Source: Limibacter armeniacum
Lineage (GTDB): Bacteria > Bacteroidota > Bacteroidia > Cytophagales > Flammeovirgaceae
Direction: 5' to 3'
Assembly (NCBI RefSeq): GCF_036880985.1
Contig: NZ_JBAJNO010000008.1
Location: 2,109,500-2,173,499 of the forward strand
DNA: 64,000 nt
Made by a program: the position numbers and the translations under genes. The notes under the pieces were generated by a model. The model ran no database searches. It was given only the letters and a program-made list of their open reading frames with translations, and was not told where the DNA came from. Below are positions 52,929 to 61,795 of the stretch, piece after piece (position 1 is the first letter of the stretch; each line of letters begins with the position of its first letter).

Positions 52929-53372
52929 GGTAAGTTAAAATGTGTATTTTATAAATATTTGTAATGGGGTATGCTAGTTCAAGAATTAGCGAAGCGGTTC
53001 TTGGACTTTTTTTGTATAAAGCAAATAGCTTTAACTATAAACTTATGAAGATCACCCTAAACTAGATGTACTGAAAGTATCGCTTCAATAGAGCTGCATT
53101 CTGCATTGCTTTGTAGGAGCTGTATCTTTTTTTTTACCAAAAAAATTACAAGCCTAAAAATAATAAGACCTTGTCATTGTATCTCTTGTACGATGTTGTG
53201 GTGTTTATTTTTCTAATTACAGATCATTATTTTTTTACTTTTCTTATCTAGAATTACATCAGATATACTGTTTGTGAATGGTTTTTTGAATCTATATTTA
53301 TGGGTGTTGCGTTAAGTGAATCACATACCTTTTATGAAAAATGATTAATCACTTAAAGCAAACTAAAAGTAT
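52929..53372. other. Spacer after the orphan-gene run
   Basis: About 440 AT-rich bases. Besides the hairpin at 52976 I see no gene or clear promoter box. Confidence 0.5.
52976..53014 (+). terminator. Terminator of the orphan-gene run
   Basis: AGTTCAAGAA / TTCTTGGACT stem (one G-U) with a 12-base loop TTAGCGAAGCGG-like and a run of seven Ts after it. Confidence 0.82.
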
Positions 53373-53858
53373 ATGAAAAAGTATACTGATTATCTGAACC
53401 CAGCAGAACAACTATCTAATTTTTCAAGTTTATCAGCTTTTCTGGCAGTAGTACAGGAAAGAGATTTGAAAAGACAGGAGATTGAAAATGATTTAGCCAA
53501 CCTAAACTTTGAAGACAATAAGGACAGGGATGTGGAAAGGAAATCACAAAGAGCGATTGATGATCTTTCCCGTCAGATTACATCTATTGACGCAGCGCTT
53601 GCCACTGAAACGGATGATGAAGAAATCAGGGCGCTGAATATCAAGAAGCGTGTACTGGAAGGTACATATGAGAAGAAACAATACGATTTGGAGGTAAGGC
53701 GTAGAAAAGAATTCAAGGAAGAGCAAGTAAAGCTTGACCTTGAAAATAAATTGGAAAACCTAAATGAGCTGATGGTAGCAATGTGTACAGAGTTTTCTAA
53801 TGGAACAATAGGAACTGGAACTGTTACCTATAATGGAGTAGATTATACTGCTTCATAA
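53373..53858 (+). CDS. Coiled-coil hypothetical protein
   Basis: A 161-residue, highly charged soluble protein. Residues about 25-130 are a long coiled coil (ERDLKRQEIENDLANLNFED, RRRKEFKEEQVKLDLENKLE). The C-terminal tail changes character to small residues (NGTIGTGTVTYNGVDYTAS). Nothing marks a known family. It has its own terminator and a long upstream spacer, so it is probably a single transcription unit. Confidence 0.6.
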   Translation: MKKYTDYLNPAEQLSNFSSLSAFLAVVQERDLKRQEIENDLANLNFEDNKDRDVERKSQRAIDDLSRQITSIDAALATETDDEEIRALNIKKRVLEGTYEKKQYDLEVRRRKEFKEEQVKLDLENKLENLNELMVAMCTEFSNGTIGTGTVTYNGVDYTAS

Positions 53859-53882
53859 TTTTTGACCTAAAGGTATGTACTG

Positions 53883-53915
53883 AAAAGGGAACGATTTTGA
53901 TTGTTCCCTTTTTTA
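53883..53915 (+). terminator. Terminator of the coiled-coil gene
   Basis: AAAAGGGAAC / GTTCCCTTTT with a 10-base loop, then more Ts. Confidence 0.85.
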
Positions 53916-54040
53916 TTTTCGATTATTGATATGATTATATATACGATTTTTGTTGTCTATAATTATTTATTAAAAGAATATGATGCGTTAAATAAATAAA
54001 GTTCAGTTCAGTATATTGAGATGTTTTTAACTTAAAATAA

Positions 54041-54664
54041 ATGCATATGTGGAAGACATTGTTTGGTAAAAAGAAAACTGACAAGGAAATAGAGAAAATG
54101 AAGGAACAGTCAGAGAGTGGTGATTATAAATTCTATCCCATTCTGAAGCCAGGTGACTGGGTAGGTATTCAGGCAGGAGCATTAAAGCAGACCCTGATCG
54201 GAACACAGGAAGAACCTCAGGTTGTAGTTGGGTTCGGATATGACACGCCTGAAAACTTTATTTTCTTAACGCATCAGGATCTGGAGAAAATGGATGGTAA
54301 CCAGATTTTAAACGATGCCTATCAGAATTTGGAAGATTTTAAAACCGAATTTGAGCCAGTGGGTTCATTGGATAATAAGGTTTTAACCTCAAGTGGTTTG
54401 GATTTTTCAAGTGAAAGAATTCTTTCAAAGAACCATATGCTTGAGGCACATAAAATGTTGGATGCAGAGGAATTACTGGTATCTATTGCTAGAAGAAGGT
54501 GTATGATGGTGACTTCAAGAGCTGCTGACGATGAGCTGTTGAATACGTTTATTATGCTACATAATGAAACATGGAATGATGATAGCTATGGCAATGCACC
54601 AATTGCTAATATGTTGTTTGTGGTAAAAGAAGGAGATATTGTTGGCTCTATTCCATTGCAGTAA
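54041..54664 (+). CDS. Hypothetical soluble protein
   Basis: A 207-residue cytoplasmic protein starting MHMWKTLFGKKKTDKEIEKM (or at the ATG two codons on). A basic N-terminal helix precedes an alpha/beta body (KPGDWVGIQAGALKQTLIGT, VVVGFGYDTPENFIFLTHQD, AEELLVSIARRRCMMVTSRA). I do not recognise the family. The next gene begins 36 bases later on the same strand, so the two are likely co-transcribed. Confidence 0.55.
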   Translation: MHMWKTLFGKKKTDKEIEKMKEQSESGDYKFYPILKPGDWVGIQAGALKQTLIGTQEEPQVVVGFGYDTPENFIFLTHQDLEKMDGNQILNDAYQNLEDFKTEFEPVGSLDNKVLTSSGLDFSSERILSKNHMLEAHKMLDAEELLVSIARRRCMMVTSRAADDELLNTFIMLHNETWNDDSYGNAPIANMLFVVKEGDIVGSIPLQ

Positions 54665-54700
54665 TTAGTGCTTGCGTTTAGATTAAAATTTTTTTACACA

Positions 54701-55372
54701 ATGAAAAGGATTTCAATTTTTTGTGCCATTCTATTTTTTATGGTTGGCTGTAATACACAGAAAGATAAACAATCAAACAATGATGATCATATCCCTGATA
54801 GCTTGGTTGAAGTACAGGCTTTATTGGATAGTGTCCATGCCGAAGATCATAAATATCGAAATGGTCTGGGAAGTTTGATTGAAGAACACGGATGGAATTC
54901 TGAGGAAGTGCAATCACAGTTTAAGAAAATGAGTGAAACGGATTCCAGTAACCTTATTCTGGTTGAGGGAATTTTAGCGAAACATGGTTGGTTAGGAGGT
55001 TCATCAAGTTCTACTTTATTTCTTGTAATTCAGCATGCTGATCAGGCTACTCAGGAGAAATACCTTCCTGTAATGAGACAGGCTGTTAATGAGGGAAAAG
55101 CAAAGGCGCAAAGTTTAGCGCTTTTGGAAGATAGAATTCTATTGGGAAGAGGAGAGATGCAGATTTATGGCAGCCAAATCTTGACGGATTCTTCAGGTAA
55201 TAGTTATGTTCGTCCATTGATTGAGCCTGAAAAAGTGAATGAAAGAAGGGCCGAAGTTGGTCTGTTGCCAATTGAAGAATATGTGTCACAGTGGGGGATT
55301 GAATGGGATGTAGAAGCATATAAAAAGCAATTGCCCAAGAGACTTGAAGAATTGAAAGCGCAAATTAAGTAA
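54701..55372 (+). CDS. DUF6624-like lipoprotein
   Basis: A 223-residue lipoprotein begun at MKRISIFCAILFFMVGC (Cys17); eleven codons upstream in a GTG-led frame are ignored. After a Ser/Asn-rich linker the mature part has the DUF6624 order: NLILVEGILAKHGWLGGSSS, STLFLVIQHADQATQEKYLP, ALLEDRILLGRGEMQIYGSQ, and a C-terminal VNERRAEVGLLPIEEYVSQW. The family has no known activity. It occurs often in variable or immunity-like regions of Bacteroidota. Confidence 0.7.
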   Translation: MKRISIFCAILFFMVGCNTQKDKQSNNDDHIPDSLVEVQALLDSVHAEDHKYRNGLGSLIEEHGWNSEEVQSQFKKMSETDSSNLILVEGILAKHGWLGGSSSSTLFLVIQHADQATQEKYLPVMRQAVNEGKAKAQSLALLEDRILLGRGEMQIYGSQILTDSSGNSYVRPLIEPEKVNERRAEVGLLPIEEYVSQWGIEWDVEAYKKQLPKRLEELKAQIK

Positions 55373-55382
55373 GGCAACTATG

Positions 55383-55409
55383 GGAGTAACATTTGTTACT
55401 CCTTTTTTT
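55383..55409 (+). terminator. Terminator of the DUF6624 lipoprotein gene
   Basis: GGAGTAAC / GTTACTCC with a 4-base loop and a run of seven Ts. Confidence 0.87.
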
Positions 55410-55616
55410 ATTTCTTCTGACAGGTAATCAATCTCTGTAAGAAGAATTTTTATTAAAGCTCTACACAGTTTATTTATTCTAATCACCACTCTCTTATTGT
55501 CTGTATTATTTTATGGTGTTGTGGCTATACTTTTTTATATTTTCTTATTGAAAAGCATCTTTTCATAATTAGACTCCTTTTTGAAACCCAAATTCCCACT
55601 CACCTACAGGCTTTCT

Positions 55617-57350
55617 ATGAAAAAACTCACCCAATCAATCCTTATACTTGTTTTGCTTTTAGCTTCATGTGGAAAAGAAGATAAATCAAGTACAGAACAG
55701 CATACTGCTTCACCCTCCACAGTTTATTTTAATGGTGATATTATCACGATGCAGGGAGAACAACCCGAATATGCTGAAGCAATTGCCGTCAGGGATGGTA
55801 AAATCATTTTTGTTGGAGAAAAGGAACAGGCATTGAAGCAAGCAAATGAAAATCCTGTAGAAGTTGATCTGAAAGGGAAAACGTTGTTACCGGGATTTAT
55901 TGATGGACATGGACACGCTTGGAATGCAGGGTTTCAGGCGGTGTCTGCTAACCTATTGCCCGCACCCGACGGTACAGGAAACAGTATCGCAACCATCATT
56001 GATTTGCTTAAAGATTGGAAAGATAAAAATCCAAAAGCAATTGAAAAGTACCGCGCCATTATAGGGTTTGGTTATGATGATGCACAGCTGAAAGAAAAGC
56101 GTCATCCGACAGCGGCTGACCTTGACAAAGTTTCTGATACTATTCCGGTGCTGATTATTCACCAGTCAGGCCATTTGGGTTCGATGAACCATAAGGCTTT
56201 GGAGATTGCCGGATACAAAGCGGGAGTGAAAGATCCTCCCGGCGGAGTAATCAGAAGAGAGAAAGGATCGGACAAACCCAATGGTGTACTGGAAGAAATG
56301 GCCTTGTTTATTCCATTGATCAAGTTTATGTCTACCCTAAATCCAGAAGCCAATGAAATCATTGCCAAGGCTGGGGTGAATGCCTATATCAAATTCGGGT
56401 ATACCACTTTGCAGGAAGGAAGGGCAACAAAAGATGCTTGTGAGACTTGGAAAAAGTTGGCTGAGCGAAATGAATTACCTGTAGATTTGGCTGCCTATCC
56501 TGATATTCAGGCAGAGATGGCTTATATGAAAGCAAATGGTGTACAAAAAGATTACAACAATCATTATCGTATTGCTGGTGTCAAGCTTTCGTTGGATGGC
56601 TCGCCTCAAGGAAAAACGGCTTGGCTGACAAAACCCTATGTTGTGCCGCCTCCGGGAAAACCAAAAACCTATGAAGGTTATCCTGCCATTAAGGAAGACG
56701 AAAAGGTGATGGCTTTTTTTGATTCGGCTTTCAATAATGACTGGCAGATTTTGGTGCATTGCAATGGCGATGCGGCAAGTGATCAGTTTATCAGGGCTGC
56801 ATCTCAGGCTACGAAAAAATATGGGAAAAAGGATAGAAGACCCGTTATGGTTCACTCGCAGACGGTAAGGTTTGACCAACTGGACTCCATGAAAGCGCTT
56901 GGGGTAATGCCCTCCTTCTTTTCAATGCATACCTATTATTGGGGAGATTGGCATCGGGATGAGACGTTGGGAAAAGAGAGAGCTTACAAGATTTCGCCGA
57001 CCAATACGGCGATGAAAAAAGGGATGATTTTTACGGAACATCACGATGCTCCGGTGGCACTTCCAAGCAGTATCATGATTTTGCATACAACCGTAAACCG
57101 AACCAGCAGAAGTGGGGATGTTATTGGGCCAGATGAACGAGTGAGTCCATATGTCGCTTTGGAGAGTATCACCAAGTGGGCAGCTTATCAGTATTTTGAA
57201 GAAGATAAAAAGGGGATGCTGAAAGAAGGAATGTTGGCAGACTTAGTGATTTTGGATAAGAATCCGTTGAAAGTAGCGCCAGAAAATATCAAGGATATTC
57301 AGGTGTTGGAAACCATTAAAGAAGGTAATACAGTGTTTAAGAAGGAATGA
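55617..57350 (+). CDS. YtcJ-like amidohydrolase lipoprotein
   Basis: A 577-residue lipoprotein started at MKKLTQSILILVLLLASC (Cys18), followed by GKEDKSS. The body is an amidohydrolase-3 barrel: VYFNGDIITMQGEQPEYAEA, LPGFIDGHGHAWNAGF (metal His pair), a late HCNGDAASDQFIRA and VMVHSQTVRFDQL for metal and catalytic residues, and FTEHHDAPVALPSSI near the fourth metal Asp position. The C-terminal strands (GMLADLVILDKNPLKVAPEN) close the small beta domain. YtcJ-type enzymes hydrolyse amide or formyl groups; the substrate is unknown. Periplasmic or surface location follows from the lipobox. Confidence 0.85.
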   Translation: MKKLTQSILILVLLLASCGKEDKSSTEQHTASPSTVYFNGDIITMQGEQPEYAEAIAVRDGKIIFVGEKEQALKQANENPVEVDLKGKTLLPGFIDGHGHAWNAGFQAVSANLLPAPDGTGNSIATIIDLLKDWKDKNPKAIEKYRAIIGFGYDDAQLKEKRHPTAADLDKVSDTIPVLIIHQSGHLGSMNHKALEIAGYKAGVKDPPGGVIRREKGSDKPNGVLEEMALFIPLIKFMSTLNPEANEIIAKAGVNAYIKFGYTTLQEGRATKDACETWKKLAERNELPVDLAAYPDIQAEMAYMKANGVQKDYNNHYRIAGVKLSLDGSPQGKTAWLTKPYVVPPPGKPKTYEGYPAIKEDEKVMAFFDSAFNNDWQILVHCNGDAASDQFIRAASQATKKYGKKDRRPVMVHSQTVRFDQLDSMKALGVMPSFFSMHTYYWGDWHRDETLGKERAYKISPTNTAMKKGMIFTEHHDAPVALPSSIMILHTTVNRTSRSGDVIGPDERVSPYVALESITKWAAYQYFEEDKKGMLKEGMLADLVILDKNPLKVAPENIKDIQVLETIKEGNTVFKKE

Positions 57351-57513
57351 TTAAAATAGCTTTCATTTCCTTGTCAAGTTCAATTTTACTTATCTCCCTT
57401 TTTAAGGAATTATTCGATAGCAAATTACCTTAATAGTGTACTGTGTATAACACAGCTTAACCTGTCAGAAATCATTAAACCTCTTTTCAGTTGTTCAATT
57501 TAAAACAATAGGT

Positions 57514-58191
57514 ATGAAAGTATTATTTGTGCTTACATCACACGAAAAGTTAGGTAACACGGGGGAAAAGACAGGGTTTTGGGTAGAAGAATTTGCTGCT
57601 CCTTATTATGTACTGACTGATGCAGGAGTGGATGTTACGTTAGCTTCTCCAAAAGGAGGACAGCCACCCATTGACCCAAAATCTGAGACAGAAGATTTTA
57701 GTACCCCTGCTACAAAACGTTTTGATTCAGATAAGGAGACAAAGGAAAAACTGGCGCATACATTTAAGCTGAGGGATGTAAAAGAGAGTAATTATGATGC
57801 AATCTTTTATCCCGGAGGTCATGGTCCTTTGTGGGATTTGCATAGTGATCAGGATTCTATAAACTTGATTGAGGACTTCTATTCAAATGGGAAACCAGTG
57901 GCAGCCGTTTGTCATGCGCCAACAGTTTTACTGAATGTGGATATTGATGGAAAACCCTTGGTCAATGGGAAAAATGTGACTGGATTTGCAAATACAGAGG
58001 AGGAAGCCGTCCAGCTGATAAATGTTGTCCCACATCTGGTAGAAGACCAGCTGAAAGAGAAAGGAGGTCATTACTCAAAGGGTGATGATTGGGGTGTCCA
58101 TGTGGTGGTGGATGGGCTGCTGATTACAGGACAAAATCCTGCATCCTCTGAAGAAGCTGCCAAAAAACTGCTGGAGTTACTGAAGAAGTAA
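57514..58191 (+). CDS. DJ-1/PfpI superfamily protein, Hsp31/glyoxalase III-like
   Basis: A 225-residue cytoplasmic protein. The catalytic set of the Hsp31-like class is present: Glu25/26 in GFWVEEFAAPYY, nucleophile Cys133 with His134 in VAAVCHAPTVLL, and the YPGGHGPLWDL loop (100-110). The mid-length and the GFWVEE motif fit class I glutamine-amidotransferase-like proteins that convert methylglyoxal to lactate without glutathione. Stand-alone gene with its own terminator. Confidence 0.87.
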   Translation: MKVLFVLTSHEKLGNTGEKTGFWVEEFAAPYYVLTDAGVDVTLASPKGGQPPIDPKSETEDFSTPATKRFDSDKETKEKLAHTFKLRDVKESNYDAIFYPGGHGPLWDLHSDQDSINLIEDFYSNGKPVAAVCHAPTVLLNVDIDGKPLVNGKNVTGFANTEEEAVQLINVVPHLVEDQLKEKGGHYSKGDDWGVHVVVDGLLITGQNPASSEEAAKKLLELLKK

Positions 58192-58535
58192 AGCTTTGTA
58201 GATAAAGAGAAAGACCTATTCACCTCGAATAGGTCTTTTTTTGTCTTGGCTGCTTATTTAAGCAAGAATTGAAATAGAGATTTTCTACTCTAATCTTTTC
58301 CCATATTATGAGGTATTAAATAATGATGATATTATAAGAAAGTACCCATCAAAAAAATCATCGAGAGAATAAGTCTGGAGGTGTTCATAGATGACATCCT
58401 TTAATGTGTTACATATCTATGAAGTTAAACCAATTCAACTATGAAAAGAATGACCTCGGTTTTATTGGGAAGGCCTTCCAATCGTACCTTCAGTAGTGGA
58501 AAGCCTTTTAAGAAATGATATAGCAAGCAAGCATC
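58192..58535. other. Spacer after the DJ-1-like gene
   Basis: About 340 bases. A terminator lies at 58210-58242. A 25-codon frame at 58441-58518 (MKRMTSVLLGRPSNRTFSSG, KPFKK) is open and basic, but nothing else supports it as a gene. Confidence 0.4.
58210..58242 (+). terminator. Terminator of the DJ-1-like gene
   Basis: AAGACCTATTC / GAATAGGTCTT with a 5-base loop and a run of Ts. Confidence 0.88.
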
Positions 58536-58883
58536 TCAAATAACAGTTTCCAAGTCTGGTTTGAAATCAATTGCTACATAATTGGAAAAGCCATACTCGA
58601 TTTTTGCCCAAACTTCTCTTTCTTGCCCACTTGCAGAAAGCACTATTAATTTTCGGTACATGATTGGTTTTGAGTAATTGGATTTAATGAATAGTGATAT
58701 TTCAACAGTAGGGAATGGGCCTGTGCTTAAATATTCTGGGGATTCGGAAGAAACCAAGGTTAACCCATGCTTTTCAAGTTGTGGAATAATAAGGTGGTTC
58801 AGGTCTTTTTTCTTATACTTTTTAAGCCTGTATATCGTGTAGATAATTGCGAATACTGCGAATAGAATATATTGTAAACCCAT
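58536..58883 (-). CDS. Small membrane-anchored hypothetical protein
   Basis: A 115-residue protein started at MGLQYILFAVFAIIYTIYRL. A longer frame (to 58985) would run through the terminator of the gene upstream, so I reject it. One N-terminal helix, a KKYKKKDLNH basic turn and a cytoplasmic or periplasmic alpha/beta part (LIIPQLEKHGLTLVSSESPE, EREVWAKIEYGFSNYVAIDF). The family is not recognised. Single gene after the terminator at 58908. Confidence 0.55.
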   Translation of the reverse strand: MGLQYILFAVFAIIYTIYRLKKYKKKDLNHLIIPQLEKHGLTLVSSESPEYLSTGPFPTVEISLFIKSNYSKPIMYRKLIVLSASGQEREVWAKIEYGFSNYVAIDFKPDLETVI

Positions 58884-58907
58884 ATGTATGAAATTAGACA
58901 AGTGAAA

Positions 58908-58938
58908 AAACATCCCACTCTCATCAAGTGGGATGTTT
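58908..58938 (-). terminator. Terminator of the beta-barrel protein gene
   Basis: AAACATCCCAC / GTGGGATGTTT with a 9-base loop; on the minus strand it is followed by TTTTTTCAC. Confidence 0.85.
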
Positions 58939-58991
58939 ATATGTTTGACAAAAGTATGAATCATTCTGCTTGGTAGAAATACCATCTAAGA

Positions 58992-59861
58992 CTAGTTCTT
59001 TTTATGATGCCTAGGTTCATAAATTAACCTGACAAAAGAGCTGAGTCTCTCATTTTCTCTGTTTATTGGGATTCCCCCAACAATACCAATCATTAGGTTG
59101 TCTGTAATCCCAACCCTCATCTGGGGTCTTATAGTGGTCTCAAGGACACCTGTATCAACCGTTTGATTGAATTCAACACCAATAAAGTTTCTTGTGCCGG
59201 GTATCATATAATGAAAACTCGTATTGATATCATAGGTAGAATGGTATTCCTTAGACTCAAAATCCTGCTCAATTACAGGCCCTGTATAGATCAGTGAATG
59301 GAAATTGTTTCCCCACCTTTTAGCGACGATCAGAAAGGGGTTGTAAACGTTTCCTGTTAAGACGGGACTGCCAAACTGCTTGAAATCTGAGAGAACAAAT
59401 TCATTAATATAACCAATTGCCATTGAGGTAGCCATTCTTTCATTCACAAAGAATGTCCATTGGGTAGCTATCTTCAAACTTTCAATCTTATTGGCAAGGA
59501 TAGTATCTTCACTAGCATTACCTATAGGTGAATGAAAGGTAAAAGGTAGTTCCACTTCCAGTCCCAATCGGTCAATGGGAGCAAACTCATATTCGATCAG
59601 TGCTTCATAACTGTCGTGTGAAAGCTTGTCAGTCATGCCAATTCCAACATTCCATTCTTTCTCACCTTTTCTGGCCCCTAAGTCACGGATCAGGTCAATG
59701 TAAAGCGGTTCTGCATGCAATACCTTGATAGGTTGTTTGTCACTTTCAACTTCCTGAATATATAGGCTGTCTTTTAAGGAATTCTCTGTTTCCGTTTGGG
59801 CAAATGTATGGCTATACAGTGCCAATGACATGATTAGCACCAACATGTTTATGAATTTCAT
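58992..59861 (-). CDS. Exported beta-barrel protein of a conserved Bacteroidota pair
   Basis: A 289-residue protein with a signal peptide (to about FAQ, 22) and a mature part rich in amphipathic strands (WNVGIGMTDKLSHDSYEALI, RLGLEVELPFTFHSPIG, NPFLIVAKRWGNNFHSLIY), ending in an aromatic/basic tail. The segment HAEPLYIDLIRDLGARKGEK is highly characteristic of an outer-membrane family found widely in Bacteroidota and often annotated only as transporter or hypothetical protein. It is likely a small outer-membrane barrel; cargo unknown. The gene 85 bases upstream on the same strand is its usual small partner. Confidence 0.72.
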   Translation of the reverse strand: MKFINMLVLIMSLALYSHTFAQTETENSLKDSLYIQEVESDKQPIKVLHAEPLYIDLIRDLGARKGEKEWNVGIGMTDKLSHDSYEALIEYEFAPIDRLGLEVELPFTFHSPIGNASEDTILANKIESLKIATQWTFFVNERMATSMAIGYINEFVLSDFKQFGSPVLTGNVYNPFLIVAKRWGNNFHSLIYTGPVIEQDFESKEYHSTYDINTSFHYMIPGTRNFIGVEFNQTVDTGVLETTIRPQMRVGITDNLMIGIVGGIPINRENERLSSFVRLIYEPRHHKKN

Positions 59862-59945
59862 TCTGATTTGATTTTTGACAATAAAATGACTGGCTGATAA
59901 TCCATGCTTAGGATTTCAGCTTCAATAATTTATCACGAAATCAAA

Positions 59946-60332
59946 TCAGACTTTGGGAGGGGGAGAATCTATTTGACTGAAGCCCAACGCCAAGGTAGCG
60001 TCATATTCATAAAACCTAGGCTTTTTTTCCTGTTGGAGATAAGTGGGATAAACTATTGAACGCTCAGCCATAAAAGCGAGGTCCAGTTTAACTTTAACAG
60101 GACTGATATTTTCCTCAGAATCAGGATCATCATATTCAGCAATAGCATTTTCAAAACCCAGTATCTTTTCAACGACAATTTCTATAATACTTTCTTGATC
60201 ATTGATACTAAGGTCTTCTGGGAGAAAGCTTGGCGTAGCATCAGGTGCATCCACACAGATATTTAGCATATACAAAGCTATAAATCTGAAGAGGATTGGC
60301 AGTAGTTTGCTATGTCGAAGTTTTCTTACCAC
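59946..60332 (-). CDS. Small protein, partner of the beta-barrel gene
   Basis: A 128-residue protein with one N-terminal hydrophobic segment (LLPILFRFIALYMLNICVD) that may be a signal or anchor, then an acidic region with SFLPEDLSINDQESIIEIVV and GFENAIAEYDDPDSEENIS. The text D-A-P-D-x-x-P-S-F-L-P-E-D-L-S-x-N-D-Q-E-S is the mark of a small family that I recall beside the HAEPLYIDLIRDLGARKGEK barrel protein in many Bacteroidota. The function is unknown. It is first in this two-gene unit. Confidence 0.65.
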   Translation of the reverse strand: MVRKLRHSKLLPILFRFIALYMLNICVDAPDATPSFLPEDLSINDQESIIEIVVEKILGFENAIAEYDDPDSEENISPVKVKLDLAFMAERSIVYPTYLQQEKKPRFYEYDATLALGFSQIDSPPPKV

Positions 60333-60600
60333 TAAACTTGAATTGCTGTGCGTTGAGTCAAAAATACATTTAGGAACAAAAATAAGTATTGTTCCTAATG
60401 TGCTACAAGGATATAAATTTCAGTAGAAATAATTGGTATGTTGGTTTTGAAGATTTGTCAATAAAGCTAAATGGTTTAGGGTAATATTGTTTTTGAGAAT
60501 ACACTCTGTTGTAATTGAATCATTCTATTTTGAAATCCAAAAGAAAATATGTAATTCCGACTCCCAATTTATTAGAATATCAAAGAAGCGAAGTATAAGA

Positions 60601-61101
60601 ATGGAGATAGTAGTAAGACCTGCTGAGTTAAAAGATGTTAGTTGTATTCTGGAAATTATTAATTATGAAATCCTAAATACAACTGTCGTATATGATTATC
60701 AGACCAGAACCTATGAACAGCAATTGAATTGGTTTAGGCAAAAGCAAAGAGATAATCAACCCATTATTGTAGCAGAAATGAATGGTGATGTGATAGGCTT
60801 TGGTACTTATGGAAGCTTTAGACCAAGAGAAGCTTATAAATTTAGTATTGAACATTCTATCTATATCAATGCAAAATATAGAGGGACAGGAGTTGGTAAA
60901 ATTCTAATGAGAAAACTAATTGGTTTAGCAAAACAGCAAGGGTATCATACAATGATAGCGGGGGTTGATGGCTCAAATAAAGGAAGTGTCGAGTTTCATA
61001 AAAAGTTTGGCTTTACAGAGGTTGGACACATAAAAGAAGTAGGGTATAAGTTTGATAAATGGCTTGACTTAGTGTTTTTACAGTTAATTTTGACTGAGTA
61101 G
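60601..61101 (+). CDS. GNAT N-acetyltransferase (phosphinothricin acetyltransferase-like)
   Basis: A 166-residue cytoplasmic enzyme started at MEIVVRPAELKDVSCILEII; 38 codons upstream are ignored as non-homologous. GNAT motifs: QPIIVAEMNGDVIGFGTYGS, HSIYINAKYRGTGVGKILMR (acetyl-CoA loop RGTGVGK) and AGVDGSNKGSVEFHKKFGFT (typical of Pat/MnaT with N-x-x-S near the cofactor thiol), then VGHIKEVGYKFDKWLDLVFL. Members acetylate small amines such as phosphinothricin or methionine sulfoximine; the natural substrate here is unknown. Confidence 0.85.
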   Translation: MEIVVRPAELKDVSCILEIINYEILNTTVVYDYQTRTYEQQLNWFRQKQRDNQPIIVAEMNGDVIGFGTYGSFRPREAYKFSIEHSIYINAKYRGTGVGKILMRKLIGLAKQQGYHTMIAGVDGSNKGSVEFHKKFGFTEVGHIKEVGYKFDKWLDLVFLQLILTE

Positions 61102-61120
61102 AGCAAAGGGAAGTTTGTTT

Positions 61121-61795
61121 TTATAAGTTGCTGTCTGTCGTTAATCTGATATTTAGTGGGTATTTTTCTTTTGCCTGCTCGATTGTTGTTTTTTCTATAT
61201 CGGCTCTTTCAAATAGAAACTCCTCATATGCTTGAACCAACTGGTAGATTAGCATATTTGCATTGTTCAGTGGTTGATTTGGAGTGAAAACAAGGCTAAA
61301 TACAGCGTCATGTGGAGATTCCGACAACCTTGGATCCTTTCCATAGTTGAGGATGTTTTTTCTTACCCAATCATTTAGCTTCTCTTTACTGAGAAGCTCT
61401 CCTTTAATTTTATATTCCTGCAAATCACCTACCTCAATAACGACATCTGCCCTGCAACCTTTGTTATTAAAACCTGCATCAAATAATACTGGAATTCCTT
61501 TATTGCTGTCTTGGATTGAGCTGATTTTCTTTTGCTCGAAGTCATAAGGTATAATTATCCTAAGACTCGTTGAATCATGATTAATCTTGAAAAGAGACGC
61601 TTGGATTTCCACTAGATTATCAGACTGTTCAATGTCAAAATAGCTGATGTAGATATTTTCTGATGCTATATTCCCTACCTGTTGAGTTATATCAATTTTG
61701 TAATTGCATGCCACTAGGGTTACTGATATTGATATGTATAAGAGCGTAATAGTTAAATAGACCTGAGGTATTAAGGTTTTCATAAGAAGGCGCAT
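61121..61795 (-). CDS. Hypothetical lipoprotein
   Basis: A 224-residue lipoprotein (lipobox TLVAC, Cys30) started at MRLLMKTLIPQVYLTITLLY; Met5 is the other choice. The mature part is of mixed alpha/beta character (ISYFDIEQSDNLVEIQASLF, GCRADVVIEVGDLQEYKIKG, MLIYQLVQAYEEFLFERADI). The family is not recognised. It converges with the GNAT gene with 19 bases between stops. Confidence 0.6.
   Translation of the reverse strand: MRLLMKTLIPQVYLTITLLYISISVTLVACNYKIDITQQVGNIASENIYISYFDIEQSDNLVEIQASLFKINHDSTSLRIIIPYDFEQKKISSIQDSNKGIPVLFDAGFNNKGCRADVVIEVGDLQEYKIKGELLSKEKLNDWVRKNILNYGKDPRLSESPHDAVFSLVFTPNQPLNNANMLIYQLVQAYEEFLFERADIEKTTIEQAKEKYPLNIRLTTDSNL

Noticed and set aside
58441-58518. 25-codon small ORF
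   Set aside because: No conserved feature, ribosome site or promoter can be seen to support it.
58884-58985. N-terminal extension of the small membrane protein
   Set aside because: It would contain the strong terminator of the upstream gene at 58908-58938; the internal ATG before the membrane helix fits better.
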